Source of the DNA: Actinomycetales bacterium Ga0077552
GTDB taxonomy: Bacteria; Actinomycetota; Actinomycetes; Actinomycetales; Microbacteriaceae
Assembly (NCBI GenBank): GCA_001464255.1
Contig: LNFD01000290.1
Location: 1 to 27,683 of the forward strand
Direction: 5' to 3'
Length of the DNA stretch: 27,683 bases
Shown: piece by piece, positions 7,404 to 14,845 of the stretch
How positions within the stretch are numbered: position 1 is the stretch's first letter
Layout: each line of letters begins with the position of its first letter
Notes under the pieces: model-generated
The model's database searches: none
What the model saw: the letters and a program-made list of their open reading frames with translations, nothing else
Told to the model about the DNA's origin: nothing
Made by a program: the position numbers and the translations under genes

Positions 7404-7857
7404 CATCCTCGACCCCACGACCCGGCGCATCGTGCTCGCCCTCGACGCCGATCCGCGGGCGACCGTCGGCGGGCTCGCCGAGTCGCTGCGGCTCGCGCGC
7501 GGCACCGTGCAGAGCCGCATCGCGCAGCTCTTCGACGGCAGAACCCTGCGGCCTCAGAGCGTGACGGTGCCGCCCGAGGCGCTCGGGTACAGCATCCGGG
7601 CCATCGTGACGGCCGAGGTCGATCAAGACCGCTTCGACGAAGCCATGGTCGCGCTGCGCGAGATCTCGACGATCATCGAGTGCGTCGCGACCTCGGGGCA
7701 GAACGACCTGCTGTGCCAGGTCGTCGCGCGCGACACCGACGATCTCTACGAGGTGGGCCAGCGCATCCTGCGCTGCCCGGGCATCCGGCGCACGGCCACC
7801 TCCATCGTGCTGAAAGAGCTCATCGCCTACCGCACCACCCCGCTGCTCGAGGCCTGA
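7387..7857 (+). CDS. Lrp/AsnC-family transcriptional regulator
   Basis: The 156-residue protein has an N-terminal winged helix-turn-helix (about 8-55: DPTTRRIVLALDADPRATVG, then LAESLRLARGTVQSRIAQL) and a C-terminal RAM ligand-binding domain (about 70-145), the standard size and layout. Such proteins form dimers and octamers that bind amino acids. It stands divergent from the dehydrogenase/decarboxylase pair and is the natural regulator of both. The start chosen is ATG 7387, which fits the leaderless promoter; GTG 7375 is in frame but lies inside the -10 region. Three related palindromes in and near its promoter suggest autoregulation. Confidence 0.93.
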   Translation: MVRSTTILDPTTRRIVLALDADPRATVGGLAESLRLARGTVQSRIAQLFDGRTLRPQSVTVPPEALGYSIRAIVTAEVDQDRFDEAMVALREISTIIECVATSGQNDLLCQVVARDTDDLYEVGQRILRCPGIRRTATSIVLKELIAYRTTPLLEA

Positions 7858-7897
7858 GCGCGCTCGCGCTCGATGTGCGTTCCGCGGTGATCCGGTC

Positions 7898-7903
7898 TAG
7901 CAT
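7898..7903 (+). promoter_or_regulatory. -10 element TAGCAT for the RraB-like gene
   Basis: TAGCAT ends seven bases before GTG 7911. This is the leaderless spacing found at several other genes in the window and it decides the start choice there. Confidence 0.45.
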
Positions 7904-7910
7904 CGCGCGA

Positions 7911-8243
7911 GTGGGAGATATGCAGTCGCACCTGACATGCAACGTCGAGCAGTTCAGTCAGCGCATCAAGATGCGCGACAACGTCGATGAGCCGCGCGAG
8001 GTCGAGCACTTCGCCAACTTCGGTGCCATCAAGGAGGCGCGGGCCGCTGCGGCCGCGCTCGAGGGCCTCGGCTACGCCGTGACCGTCTCCCGTCGCATGC
8101 TCTTCCGCGGCACGCTGCGCGCCGCCAAGATCGCCACGGTCGACGTCGAGACCGCCGATCGCATGGTCGAAGAGGTCTTCGCCGTCGTCGCCGCGCACCA
8201 CGGCGACTACGACGGCTGGGGCGCGCCCGTCATCCAGGGCTGA
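7911..8243 (+). CDS. RraB-like (regulator of RNase E activity B) family protein
   Basis: The 110-residue protein contains EVEHFANFGAIKEARAAAAALEGLGYAV and ends with a conserved acidic/aromatic patch (HHGDYDGWGAPV), the pattern of the RraB/PF06877 family. In E. coli RraB binds RNase E and inhibits it; whether the actinobacterial relatives act on RNase E/G is unknown. GTG 7911 is preferred as a leaderless start. ATG 7920 is possible, but its GGGAG would be only two bases away, too close to act as a ribosome site. It lies 53 bp after the Lrp gene on the same strand but seems to have its own -10 element. Confidence 0.72.
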   Translation: MGDMQSHLTCNVEQFSQRIKMRDNVDEPREVEHFANFGAIKEARAAAAALEGLGYAVTVSRRMLFRGTLRAAKIATVDVETADRMVEEVFAVVAAHHGDYDGWGAPVIQG

Positions 8244-8545
8244 GGTTCGCCGCCCCCGGCGTTCCGACTTGCTGGGCTGACGCCGGCCCCTCGGTCCGCC
8301 TGCGGGCCCGTCCGCATCCCCGCAGGATCTTCACCGCCGGACAGCCGCCCTCGCTCCCCGCGCCTTCCACAACTTCGGACGGGGAAACCGCGCTCCCACT
8401 CCGAAGTTGTGGAAGGGCGCCAGGATCGGACGGGCGTCTCGAGAGAAGCCCCGAGGGGGACGGGGCCGCAGGGGCAGGGTCGCAGGGGCGGGGATCGACG
8501 AGGAGCGCAGCGCTTCCGGCGGCGCTGCGGTGCCCCGCGCCGCGC
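8244..8545. other. 302-bp non-coding stretch between convergent genes
   Basis: Open frames exist here in several phases, but all are arginine/proline-rich, lack ribosome sites and match no family. The only clear structure is the 17-bp inverted repeat at 8363-8416. A short GCAGGGGC-type duplication occurs at about 8468-8492. Confidence 0.6.
8363..8416. repeat. Intergenic inverted repeat, 17-bp perfect arms
   Basis: CCTTCCACAACTTCGGA at 8363-8379 is matched exactly by TCCGAAGTTGTGGAAGG at 8400-8416, with a 20-bp spacer. After a one-base offset, GCGC-like matches continue outside both arms. It lies between convergent genes and could help end transcription, though no T-run follows. Its right arm (ACTCCGAAGTTGTGG) resembles the reverse complement of the 4468-4531 element (ACTCCGTCATTTGTG), suggesting a common repeat family. 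Confidence 0.65.
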
Positions 8546-9571
8546 CTAGCGTCCGGCGGCCTCGAGGTCGCCGACGCCCAGCGACACCGCGCCCGCAAGG
8601 TCGGTGATGGCGGTGGGCCGGCCGGGCATCCACGTCACGCGCTTCTTCCAGCGGCCGCGACCGAAGCCGCCGACGAGCGCGCGCAGCACGGCCGTCTCGT
8701 CGAGGCCGGCGTGCACGAGCTCCTCGAGTTCGGCGGGGTTGAGCCCGAGCGGCTGGTCGCCGTTGCCGAGGTCGGTGCCGTAGAGCAGCTCGCCGCCCGC
8801 GTCGCGGAACGCGCGCACATTGGCGGTCGCGATCGTGCGCTCGGCGTGCTCGTGGACCGCGAGCGTCGACACCCAGCGCTGCCCCTGTGCCACGGCCTGC
8901 GCGACGAGTTCCGACGGCAGCGCCTCGCTGAACGGCGCGTGCGCGAGCACGTCGACCCCCGCGACGATCGCGCGCTGCGCCTGGCCGGCGCCCTCGACGT
9001 GCGCGACGACGGGCAGCCCGGCCGCACGCACCTCGGCGACGACCTCGGCGAGCAGGTCGTCGCTCCAGACCGGGCCAGCGTCGGCATGGAGCGCGATCTT
9101 GATGCGGGATGCCCCTGCCGCCACCTGCTCAGCCACGGCGAGCTCGGCGTCGTCGGCCGAGGAGACCTCGCGCACCGAGCCCGCAGGCGCCCAGGCCCGG
9201 TCGCTCGGGTAGCCGCCCGGCGCGGTGAGGAAGGCGCCCGCGAACTCGAGCGCCGCCGCGAACGGGTCGGGCTCGGCAAGCACGGCGAGCACATCGGGGT
9301 CGCCCCCGAGGTCGATGACGCGCGAGAGGCCGCCGGCCGCGAGCGGCTCGAGCGCATCGGCGGGGTGCAGCTGCAGGTGCACGTGGTGGTCGGTGAAGCC
9401 CGGCAGAAGCACGCCCGGCAGCGCGATGCCCGCGGCGTCCGTGTCTGCCGGCCCGACGTAGTGGAGGGTCGCGCCGCCGCGCCGGAAGAGGCTCGGACCC
9501 ATCCACGCGCCGCGCCAGGCGTCGGCGACGCGGAAGACGGCGGGCGGGGCATCCATCGCCTTCGGCGTCAC
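8546..9571 (-). CDS. Metal-dependent amidohydrolase (imidazolonepropionase-like)
   Basis: This soluble enzyme of about 341 residues has the amidohydrolase-superfamily metal ligands in order: an HxH pair in PGFTDHHVHLQL, a lysine in SRIKIALHADAG that may be carboxylated, histidines in VVAHVEG and VLAHAPF, and an aspartate in LLYGTDLGNG. Such enzymes hydrolyse amide or ring C-N bonds. The start GTG 9571 overlaps the dioxygenase stop (GTGA); ATG 9556 is the alternative. As last gene of the dioxygenase operon it is a candidate to deformylate N-formylkynurenine or open a related ring. That is inference: known kynurenine formamidases belong to other families. Confidence 0.85.
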   Translation of the reverse strand: MTPKAMDAPPAVFRVADAWRGAWMGPSLFRRGGATLHYVGPADTDAAGIALPGVLLPGFTDHHVHLQLHPADALEPLAAGGLSRVIDLGGDPDVLAVLAEPDPFAAALEFAGAFLTAPGGYPSDRAWAPAGSVREVSSADDAELAVAEQVAAGASRIKIALHADAGPVWSDDLLAEVVAEVRAAGLPVVAHVEGAGQAQRAIVAGVDVLAHAPFSEALPSELVAQAVAQGQRWVSTLAVHEHAERTIATANVRAFRDAGGELLYGTDLGNGDQPLGLNPAELEELVHAGLDETAVLRALVGGFGRGRWKKRVTWMPGRPTAITDLAGAVSLGVGDLEAAGR

Positions 9572-10431
9572 GAGGCGCCGATCTCGGTGCGCACCGCGAA
9601 GAGCTCGGGGAAGAACGTGAGGTCGAGCGCGCGCTTGAGGAAGTCGACACCGCTCGAGCCGCCCGTGCCCGCCTTGATGCCGATCGTGCGGTTGACGGTG
9701 CGCATGTGGCGGAACCGCCAGAAATGGAAGTTGTCCTCCAGATCGACGAGCTCTTCGCACGCCTCGTAGACGCGCCACTGCAGCGCATCGGCGTCGTGTG
9801 CGCCCTCGTAGATCTGCCGGAACACCGGCACGAGCTCGGGGGTGAAGACGTGCGCGAGCGTCACGTCGCGCTCGAGCACGCTCGCGGGGATCGCGAAGCC
9901 CGCGCGCGAGAGGAACCGCAGGAACTCGTCGTAGAGGCTCGGCGCCTCGAGCGCCTCGGTGAGCGCCGCGTGCCCGACCGGGTCGCTCTCGAACACGCTC
10001 AGCATGCGAGCGTTCTTGTTGCCGAGCAGGAACTCGAACGCGCGGTACTGATGCGACTGGAAGCCCGAGGAGTTGGCGAGGAAGCCCCGGAACTCGGCGT
10101 ACTCGGTCGGGGTGAGCGTCGCGAGCACGCTCCACTGCTGCGTCAGCACCTCCTGGATGTGCTTGACGCGCGCGATGCGCTTGAGCGCCGTGCCGATGTC
10201 ATCGCTCGCCAGCGCCGCGCAGGCCGAACGCACCTCGTGCAGCACGAGCTTGAGCCACAGCTCGCTCGTCTGGTGCTGCACGATGAACAGCAGCTCGTCG
10301 TGGTGCACGGGCGTGCTGACGGGCCGCTGGATGCTCAGCAGCTCGTCGAGCGCGAGGTACGAGCCGTAGCTCATGCGGGTCGAGAAGTCGGTGACGATCG
10401 ACTCCTCGATCGGCCGGGTGTTGTCGGTCAT
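9568..10431 (-). CDS. kynA: Tryptophan 2,3-dioxygenase
   Basis: The 287-residue haem enzyme opens the indole ring of L-tryptophan with O2 to give N-formylkynurenine, the first step of the kynurenine route. Family signatures are clear: YGSYLALDELL, FIVQHQTSELWLKL (substrate and haem contact), SSGFQSHQYRAFEFLLGNKN, the haem-ligand histidine in NFHFWRFRHMRTVNRTIG, and GTGGSSGVDFLKRAL. The length is usual for bacterial members. Its ATG overlaps the amidase stop by 4 bp and its stop overlaps the amidohydrolase start by 4 bp, so it is made together with both. No kynureninase gene is present in the window. Confidence 0.96.
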   Translation of the reverse strand: MTDNTRPIEESIVTDFSTRMSYGSYLALDELLSIQRPVSTPVHHDELLFIVQHQTSELWLKLVLHEVRSACAALASDDIGTALKRIARVKHIQEVLTQQWSVLATLTPTEYAEFRGFLANSSGFQSHQYRAFEFLLGNKNARMLSVFESDPVGHAALTEALEAPSLYDEFLRFLSRAGFAIPASVLERDVTLAHVFTPELVPVFRQIYEGAHDADALQWRVYEACEELVDLEDNFHFWRFRHMRTVNRTIGIKAGTGGSSGVDFLKRALDLTFFPELFAVRTEIGAS

Positions 10432-12158
10432 GTCAGCTCCGGGGTGTGCGGCGGCGGCACGCGCGTGCCGCCGAGAGCGGACCCGGGCCGGGTGGCCGAG
10501 GCTTCGAAGGCCGCCGCGAAGGCGAGCAGCCGGGAGTCGTCGTAGGCGCGGCCCGCGAAGGTCAGGCCCACGGGCATGCCGATGTCGCTCATGAGCCCCA
10601 TGCCGACCTGCACGCACGGGATGCCGAGATGCCGCGGCACGAGGTTGCCGTTGGCGACCCAGGTGCCGTTGCGCCAGGCGAGCTCGGCGCTCGCGGGGTT
10701 CACGTCGGCGTCGGCGGGCCCCACATCAGCGACGGCCGGAAAGACGACGGCGTCGAGGCCGAGCTCGTCCATCCACTGCTCGAGGTCGAGGCGCCGTGTC
10801 TCCTCCAGGCCGCGCACGCCCTCGGCGATGGTGGGGATCTGCTCGAGCGCGGGCACGCCCGTCGCGCGAGCGCGGTGCACGTAGTCCTCGAGCGGAACGT
10901 CCTCGGGCGCGAAGCGGCTGAGGTGGTCGTCGTAGCGACCCGGCAGCGAGCCGGGAGGGGTCGGGAAGATCAGCTCGGGATCCACGTCGGCGAGCCGGTG
11001 CAGGGCGGGGTCGCCGTTCGCCTGCAAGAACTCCTCCCACCCCCACATGCTGAGCTCGTAGAGCTCATGGTCGGCGAAGTGCGGGGGAACGAGGCCGCGC
11101 GCGACCATCGAGCGGTCATCCGCCCGCCCCCGACTCTCGTAGTTCGTGACGACCGGGAAGTCGACCTCGACGACGGTGGCCCCCGCCGCCTCGAGGTCGG
11201 CGCGCGCCTTCTGCCACTGCGCGATGACGGAGGGTCGCGTCTCGATGGGGTCGTCGTTGTCGGTGTCGCCGACGTACAGCCGCGGCACGCCCAGGCGCAT
11301 GCCGGTGAGGGCATGCGGGTCGGCGAGAGCGGGGTACGAGGGCGGGCGCACCGTCGACGCAGGCGGGATGCTCACCCACGGCTGCACGCGCCAGAAGTCG
11401 CCGCGCACCTGGTCGTCGTCGGCGACGACCGCGTCGAGCACGAGCAGAAGCTCGGCCATCGTGCGCGTGTAGGGCACGACGACGTCCATCGTCGGCACGA
11501 GCGGCCAGTTGCCGCGCACCGAGATGACGCCGCGGCTCGGCGTGTAGCAGCACAGCCCGTTGTTGCTGGCGGGGCCGCGGCCGCTCGACCAGGTCTCCTC
11601 GGCGAGCGCGAACGCCGCGAAGCTCGCCGCGAGGCCCGTGCCCGAGCCGTTCGAGGAGCCCGAACCGAAGGGCGCCGTCAGGTAGGCGGGGTTGTACGGG
11701 CTCTCGGCGCGGCCGTAGAGCCCGCGCTGCATGCCGCCGTTGGCCATGGGCGGCATGTTCGTGAGGCCGAGGCAGATCGCGCCGGCCGCGCGCAGGCGCT
11801 CGACCGTGAAGGCGTCGTGCTGGGCGACGAGGTCGGCGAAAGCCGGTGAGCCGCTCGCGACCGTGAGGCCGCGCACCATGTAGCTGTCTTTCGCCAGGTA
11901 CGGGATGCCGTCGAGGGGGCCGAGCGCGGCCCCGGATGCCCGCCGCGCGTCGCTCGCCCGCGCCTCGTCGAGCGCCGCCGGGTTGTCGACCACGACGGCG
12001 TTCAGCGCGGGCCGCGAACCGTCGGCGGCGGGCTCGCGATCGTACGCCGCGATGCGGTCGAGGTAGCCCTGCACGAGCTCGACCGCGGTGGTGCGGCCCT
12101 CGGCCAGCGCCGCGGCCACGGTGACGATGCTCGTCTCGACCAGCGGGATGCGGCTCAT
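10428..12158 (-). CDS. Amidase-signature family amidase
   Basis: The 576-residue enzyme has the Ser-cisSer-Lys triad of the amidase-signature family: Lys in GIPYLAKDSYMVRG, cis-Ser in FGSGSSNGSGTGLAAS, and nucleophile Ser in ETWSSGRGPASNNG, which replaces the usual DTGGSIRxPA. The less common glycine-poor signature suggests a divergent subfamily. It hydrolyses an amide to acid plus ammonia or amine; the substrate is unknown. The ATG at 12158 overlaps the deiminase stop by 4 bp. The open frame runs back to 13238, but that part is the wrong-frame shadow of the deiminase gene, not a fusion. In this operon it could act on a carbamoyl product or on formylkynurenine. Confidence 0.9.
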   Translation of the reverse strand: MSRIPLVETSIVTVAAALAEGRTTAVELVQGYLDRIAAYDREPAADGSRPALNAVVVDNPAALDEARASDARRASGAALGPLDGIPYLAKDSYMVRGLTVASGSPAFADLVAQHDAFTVERLRAAGAICLGLTNMPPMANGGMQRGLYGRAESPYNPAYLTAPFGSGSSNGSGTGLAASFAAFALAEETWSSGRGPASNNGLCCYTPSRGVISVRGNWPLVPTMDVVVPYTRTMAELLLVLDAVVADDDQVRGDFWRVQPWVSIPPASTVRPPSYPALADPHALTGMRLGVPRLYVGDTDNDDPIETRPSVIAQWQKARADLEAAGATVVEVDFPVVTNYESRGRADDRSMVARGLVPPHFADHELYELSMWGWEEFLQANGDPALHRLADVDPELIFPTPPGSLPGRYDDHLSRFAPEDVPLEDYVHRARATGVPALEQIPTIAEGVRGLEETRRLDLEQWMDELGLDAVVFPAVADVGPADADVNPASAELAWRNGTWVANGNLVPRHLGIPCVQVGMGLMSDIGMPVGLTFAGRAYDDSRLLAFAAAFEASATRPGSALGGTRVPPPHTPELT

Positions 12159-13186
12159 CGCGCCGGAACCCGGGGCTGCTGCTGCGTGATGCAGTGGATG
12201 CCGCCGCCGCGCGCGAGGATCTCGCGGGCGTCGACCGTCACGACCTCGCGGCCGGGGTACGCGGCGCCCAGCAGCTCGCGTGCGCGCGCATCCGCCACCG
12301 GGTCGTCGTAGCCGCACGCGATGACGCCGCCGTTGACCGTGAGGTGGTTGACGTAGTTCCAGTCGACGAAGCCCTCGTCGTCGGTCAGTTGCGCCGGAGC
12401 GGGCAGGTCGATGAGGGTCAGGCTGCGGCCCGCCGCATCGGTCGCCTGCTCGAGCACGGCGCGCACCTCGCGCATGACGGCGTGGTCGGGGTGGCTCGCG
12501 TCGGGCTGCTCGTGCACGAGCACGGTGCCCGGCGCGGCGAAGGTGGCGATCATGTCGACGTGGCCGCGTGTGCCGAGCGGCTCGTAGTCGCGCGTGAGCC
12601 CGCGCGGCAGCCAGATGGTGTGCGTCGTGCCCAGGGTGCGGGCGAGCTCGGCCTCGACCCGCTCCTTCGTGGCGTAGCGGTTGCGGCCCGGGTCGAGCTG
12701 CACCGTCTCGGTCACCATGACGGTTCCCTCGCCGTCGACGTGGATGGCGCCGCCCTCGTTGACGAGCAACGACGGTACGCGGGTCACCCCCGCCTGCTCG
12801 AGCACGAACTCGGCGATGAGGGCATCGCGCGCGAAGGCGCCGCCCTGATCGCCCCAGGCGTTGAAGACCCAGTCGATGCCGCCGAGCTCGCCCGTCTCGT
12901 CGTCGATGACGAAGGTCGGGCCGATGTCGCGCATCCAGAAGTCGTCGAGGGGGGCCTCGACGATGTCGATCTCCGCACTCAGCAGCTGGCGCGCGCGCGT
13001 CAGCTCGCTCGGGTCGACGACCATCGTCACGGGCTCGAACGGCAGGATCGCGTGGGCCACGCTCGTCCACGCCGCGTACGTCGCCTCGCGGGCCGCGGAA
13101 CTGTCGCCCATGACCTCTCCCTCGCGCGGGAAGGCCATCCAGATGCGGTCGTGCGGAGCGGTCTCCGCGGGCATGCGCCAGGTCAT
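12155..13186 (-). CDS. Agmatine deiminase-family protein (PAD_porph guanidine hydrolase)
   Basis: The 343-residue enzyme carries the guanidine-modifying catalytic set: D87 in WMRDIGPTF, E144 in VNEGGAIHVDG, H209 and D211 in GTRGHVDM, and the nucleophile C332 in GGGIHCITQQQP. Family members convert agmatine to N-carbamoylputrescine or act on peptidyl-arginine. The usual GGGNIHC motif lacks its asparagine here, so agmatine itself may not be the substrate. It is the first gene of a four-gene operon. No ribosome site precedes the ATG, but TAGGCT lies six bases upstream, so the mRNA is probably leaderless. Confidence 0.9.
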   Translation of the reverse strand: MTWRMPAETAPHDRIWMAFPREGEVMGDSSAAREATYAAWTSVAHAILPFEPVTMVVDPSELTRARQLLSAEIDIVEAPLDDFWMRDIGPTFVIDDETGELGGIDWVFNAWGDQGGAFARDALIAEFVLEQAGVTRVPSLLVNEGGAIHVDGEGTVMVTETVQLDPGRNRYATKERVEAELARTLGTTHTIWLPRGLTRDYEPLGTRGHVDMIATFAAPGTVLVHEQPDASHPDHAVMREVRAVLEQATDAAGRSLTLIDLPAPAQLTDDEGFVDWNYVNHLTVNGGVIACGYDDPVADARARELLGAAYPGREVVTVDAREILARGGGIHCITQQQPRVPAR

Positions 13187-13192
13187 GCAGCG

Positions 13193-13198
13193 AGCCTA
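13193..13198 (-). promoter_or_regulatory. -10 element TAGGCT of the deiminase-dioxygenase operon
   Basis: On the minus strand TAGGCT is followed by six bases and the deiminase ATG. The same hexamer and spacing recur before the small membrane protein at 25121. No good -35 element was seen. Confidence 0.5.
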
Positions 13199-13288
13199 GC
13201 GAGGGGGCGCCCCGCCGTCTCGGGGTGGAGCCTGCCATACTGCGGTACCCCGTGTGCCACCGTGCACGGGCGGGGGGGATGGGGAACG

Positions 13289-13615
13289 ATGGGCACGCTC
13301 ACGTACGACTCGATGCTGTCGGCCGACTTCGACGACCGCACTCTCGCGCACCTGCAGATGGTCATGGGCGCCAAGCTGCGCCGCAACGAAGCCTTCTACT
13401 TCAGCTGGAAGGACGACGCCGCGATCGGCAACGGACGCAGCGTCATCTGGATGCACCCGACCATCCCGATCTCGTTCAAGTTCTTCGGCAGCAGGCCGCC
13501 GGCGATCAACCGCGACTGGATCGACGAGCTCGTGCTGCTCGCCAACACTCCTGCGGGGCTCTACCTGGTTCCGGAACCGACGACGCCCGCCAGCACCGCC
13601 AAGGAGGATTCGTGA
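13289..13615 (+). CDS. Small DUF7882-like protein, copy A
   Basis: This 108-residue soluble protein begins MGTLTYDS and includes FDDRTLAHLQMVMGAKLRRNE and FGSRPPAINRDWIDEL. It belongs to a family of small proteins common in Microbacteriaceae, sometimes mislabelled as DNA ligase although no ligase motif is present. No function is known. By eye it is about 40% identical to the protein at 14438-14743. A GGGG run lies about five bases before the ATG, and a weak CATACT -10-like element is at 13236-13241. Its TGA shares one base with the ATG of the next gene, so the two are translated together. Confidence 0.85.
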   Translation: MGTLTYDSMLSADFDDRTLAHLQMVMGAKLRRNEAFYFSWKDDAAIGNGRSVIWMHPTIPISFKFFGSRPPAINRDWIDELVLLANTPAGLYLVPEPTTPASTAKEDS

Positions 13616-13839
13616 TGCGCACCACCATCCACTACGACGGCGAGGAATACATCGTGCCGCGGCACGCGAGCGACCTGAAGGTCGAGATCGAGGCGATCCT
13701 CTCGACCGGCGAGGCCGGCTGGCTGCGGGTCAATCATGGGCGGGGCCAGTTGAAGACCGCCGACCTGCTGATCCATCCCGGTGTCGCGATCGGTCTCATC
13801 GACACGAGCGACCCGGAGCACGTCGCGGGCGAGGAGTAG
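13615..13839 (+). CDS. Small conserved protein, partner of DUF7882-like copy A
   Basis: The 74-residue protein starts MRTTIHYDGEEYIVP and contains GWLRVNHGRGQLKTADLLI. I do not recognise a named family. It shares the pattern of a short strand, a helix and a GRG-containing strand with the 85-residue protein at 14846-15103, and each follows a DUF7882-like gene, so they are probably distant paralogues. A perfect AAGGAGG (13601-13607) precedes the ATG, inside the end of the previous gene, and the TGATG junction couples translation. This is the strongest ribosome site seen in this stretch. Confidence 0.75.
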   Translation: MRTTIHYDGEEYIVPRHASDLKVEIEAILSTGEAGWLRVNHGRGQLKTADLLIHPGVAIGLIDTSDPEHVAGEE

Positions 13840-13906
13840 CACCCGGACGAACCACGACGGGCCGGTCCCCCCGAAGGAACCGACCCGGCGTGGCGTTCGT
13901 GGGGTG

Positions 13907-14176
13907 TCAGCGCGCGGAGCGCGACCCGCGCGTGACGAGCCCGTAGATCAGCAGCACGAGGATCGCGCCGCCGATCGCGAGCAGCCACGTGGTGATGTCG
14001 AAGAAGCCCTCGAGGCCCACGCCGAACAGCTGGCTGCCGATGAAGCCGCCGAGCAGCGCGCCCACGACACCGAGCACGAGGGTGATGACCCAGCCGCCGC
14101 CCTGGTTGCCGGGCAGGATCGCCTTGGCGATGGCTCCTGCGATCAGTCCGAGGATGATCCATCCGATGATGCCCAT
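13907..14176 (-). CDS. GlsB/YeaQ/YmgE-family stress-response membrane protein
   Basis: The 89-residue protein starts MGIIGWIILGLIAGAIAKAILPG and continues with GGWVITLVLGVVGALLGGFIGSQLFG, the glycine-rich family signature, followed by a third hydrophobic segment. It is a small inner-membrane protein of the transglycosylase-associated (Tag) family, linked to general and envelope stress; its molecular role is unknown. GGGAGG lies five bases before the ATG, which rules out the longer upstream frame. It sits in inverted orientation between the two DUF7882-like pairs. Confidence 0.9.
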   Translation of the reverse strand: MGIIGWIILGLIAGAIAKAILPGNQGGGWVITLVLGVVGALLGGFIGSQLFGVGLEGFFDITTWLLAIGGAILVLLIYGLVTRGSRSAR

Positions 14177-14437
14177 GTCGACCTCCCAGTCGATTGCTTC
14201 GTGCTGGCCCCGTCGCTCAGGGCCCGCATGAGGTAACCACAGTCGCGTGCGCGCGCCCACCCCTTGCCAGGGCACCCGACCAGGTGATACGCGGCCTTAG
14301 CCGAGGGAGGGCGCGCGGTCAAGACCGTGCACCCGTCTTGCCCCCCAAACGGGGGTCATGCCACAGTGATGGGTCGAGCATCGACGAGCCGGGGGGAACC
14401 ACCATGGCCGAGCAGCGGTGTCGCGGGAGGGGCGGTA
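14177..14437. other. Divergent intergenic region between GlsB-like and DUF7882-like copy B genes
   Basis: No gene was seen here. It must hold promoters for both directions. On the plus strand TTGCCC (about 14338) and CACAGT are spaced 18 bp apart and could serve copy B. A small CCCCC-AAA-CGGGGG-like inverted repeat lies between these hexamers. Confidence 0.35.
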
Positions 14438-14743
14438 ATGGGAATTCTGAGATACCACAACGAGGAGTTCGATTTCGATGATCGGATGCTCGCTCATGTG
14501 CAGATCGTGATCAGCACGAAGCTCCGCCGGGGTGAGAACTTCTTCCTGACCTGGACGCTCCCGGTCAGCAGCGGCAGCGGTCGGCACGCCCTGTGGATCG
14601 ACAACGGGGTGCCGCTGCACATCACCTTCTCGGGCTCGCGACCGCCGCAGATCAACCGGGAGTGGATCGAGTCGCTGATCCTGTCGTCGGCGACCGGAGC
14701 CGTTAACCTCGTCGACGATCCGCCGGTGGCGTCGGTCGACTGA
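14438..14743 (+). CDS. Small DUF7882-like protein, copy B
   Basis: The 101-residue protein begins MGILRYHNEEFDFDDRMLAH and includes KLRRGENFFLTW and SGSRPPQINREWIESL. It is a clear paralogue of the 13289-13615 product, with the same conserved FDDR-LAH-Q, KLRR-E-F and GSRPP-INR-WI blocks. Function is unknown. GGGAGG at 14425-14430, seven bases before the ATG, fixes the start and argues against a longer upstream frame. A strong hairpin (14744-14780) follows the stop directly, and a partner gene starts 102 bp later. Confidence 0.85.
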   Translation: MGILRYHNEEFDFDDRMLAHVQIVISTKLRRGENFFLTWTLPVSSGSGRHALWIDNGVPLHITFSGSRPPQINREWIESLILSSATGAVNLVDDPPVASVD

Positions 14744-14780
14744 CCGGCTCGGGAGCGTTCAGTACTCGCTCTCGAGCCGG
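14744..14780 (+). terminator. 14-bp-stem hairpin directly after DUF7882-like copy B
   Basis: CCGGCTCGGGAGCG at 14744-14757 pairs with CGCTCTCGAGCCGG at 14767-14780 around a nine-base loop; one pair is G-U. It begins at the base after the stop codon. No U-run follows, so it may be a partial terminator or an mRNA 3'-end stabiliser ahead of the partner gene. Confidence 0.6.
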
Positions 14781-14845
14781 AGCGCAAGGCCTGTCGGAGG
14801 GCGCGGTGCCGCACCTACCGTGGACCGCGAAGGAAGGCTCCCGCC

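Noticed and set aside
8230..8633. Small open frames in the 302-bp gap
   Set aside because: They have no ribosome site or promoter, low-complexity Arg/Pro composition, and they cover the inverted repeat.
10428..13238. A 936-residue open frame suggesting a fusion of the amidase with an upstream domain
   Set aside because: The first 360 residues are Arg/Pro/Gly-rich shadow sequence of the deiminase gene. The amidase has its own ATG at 12158 overlapping the deiminase stop.
13289..13615. Naming the DUF7882-like proteins as ATP-dependent DNA ligases
   Set aside because: At about 100 residues with no KxDG nucleotidyl-transfer motif they cannot be ligases; the label is a known annotation carry-over.
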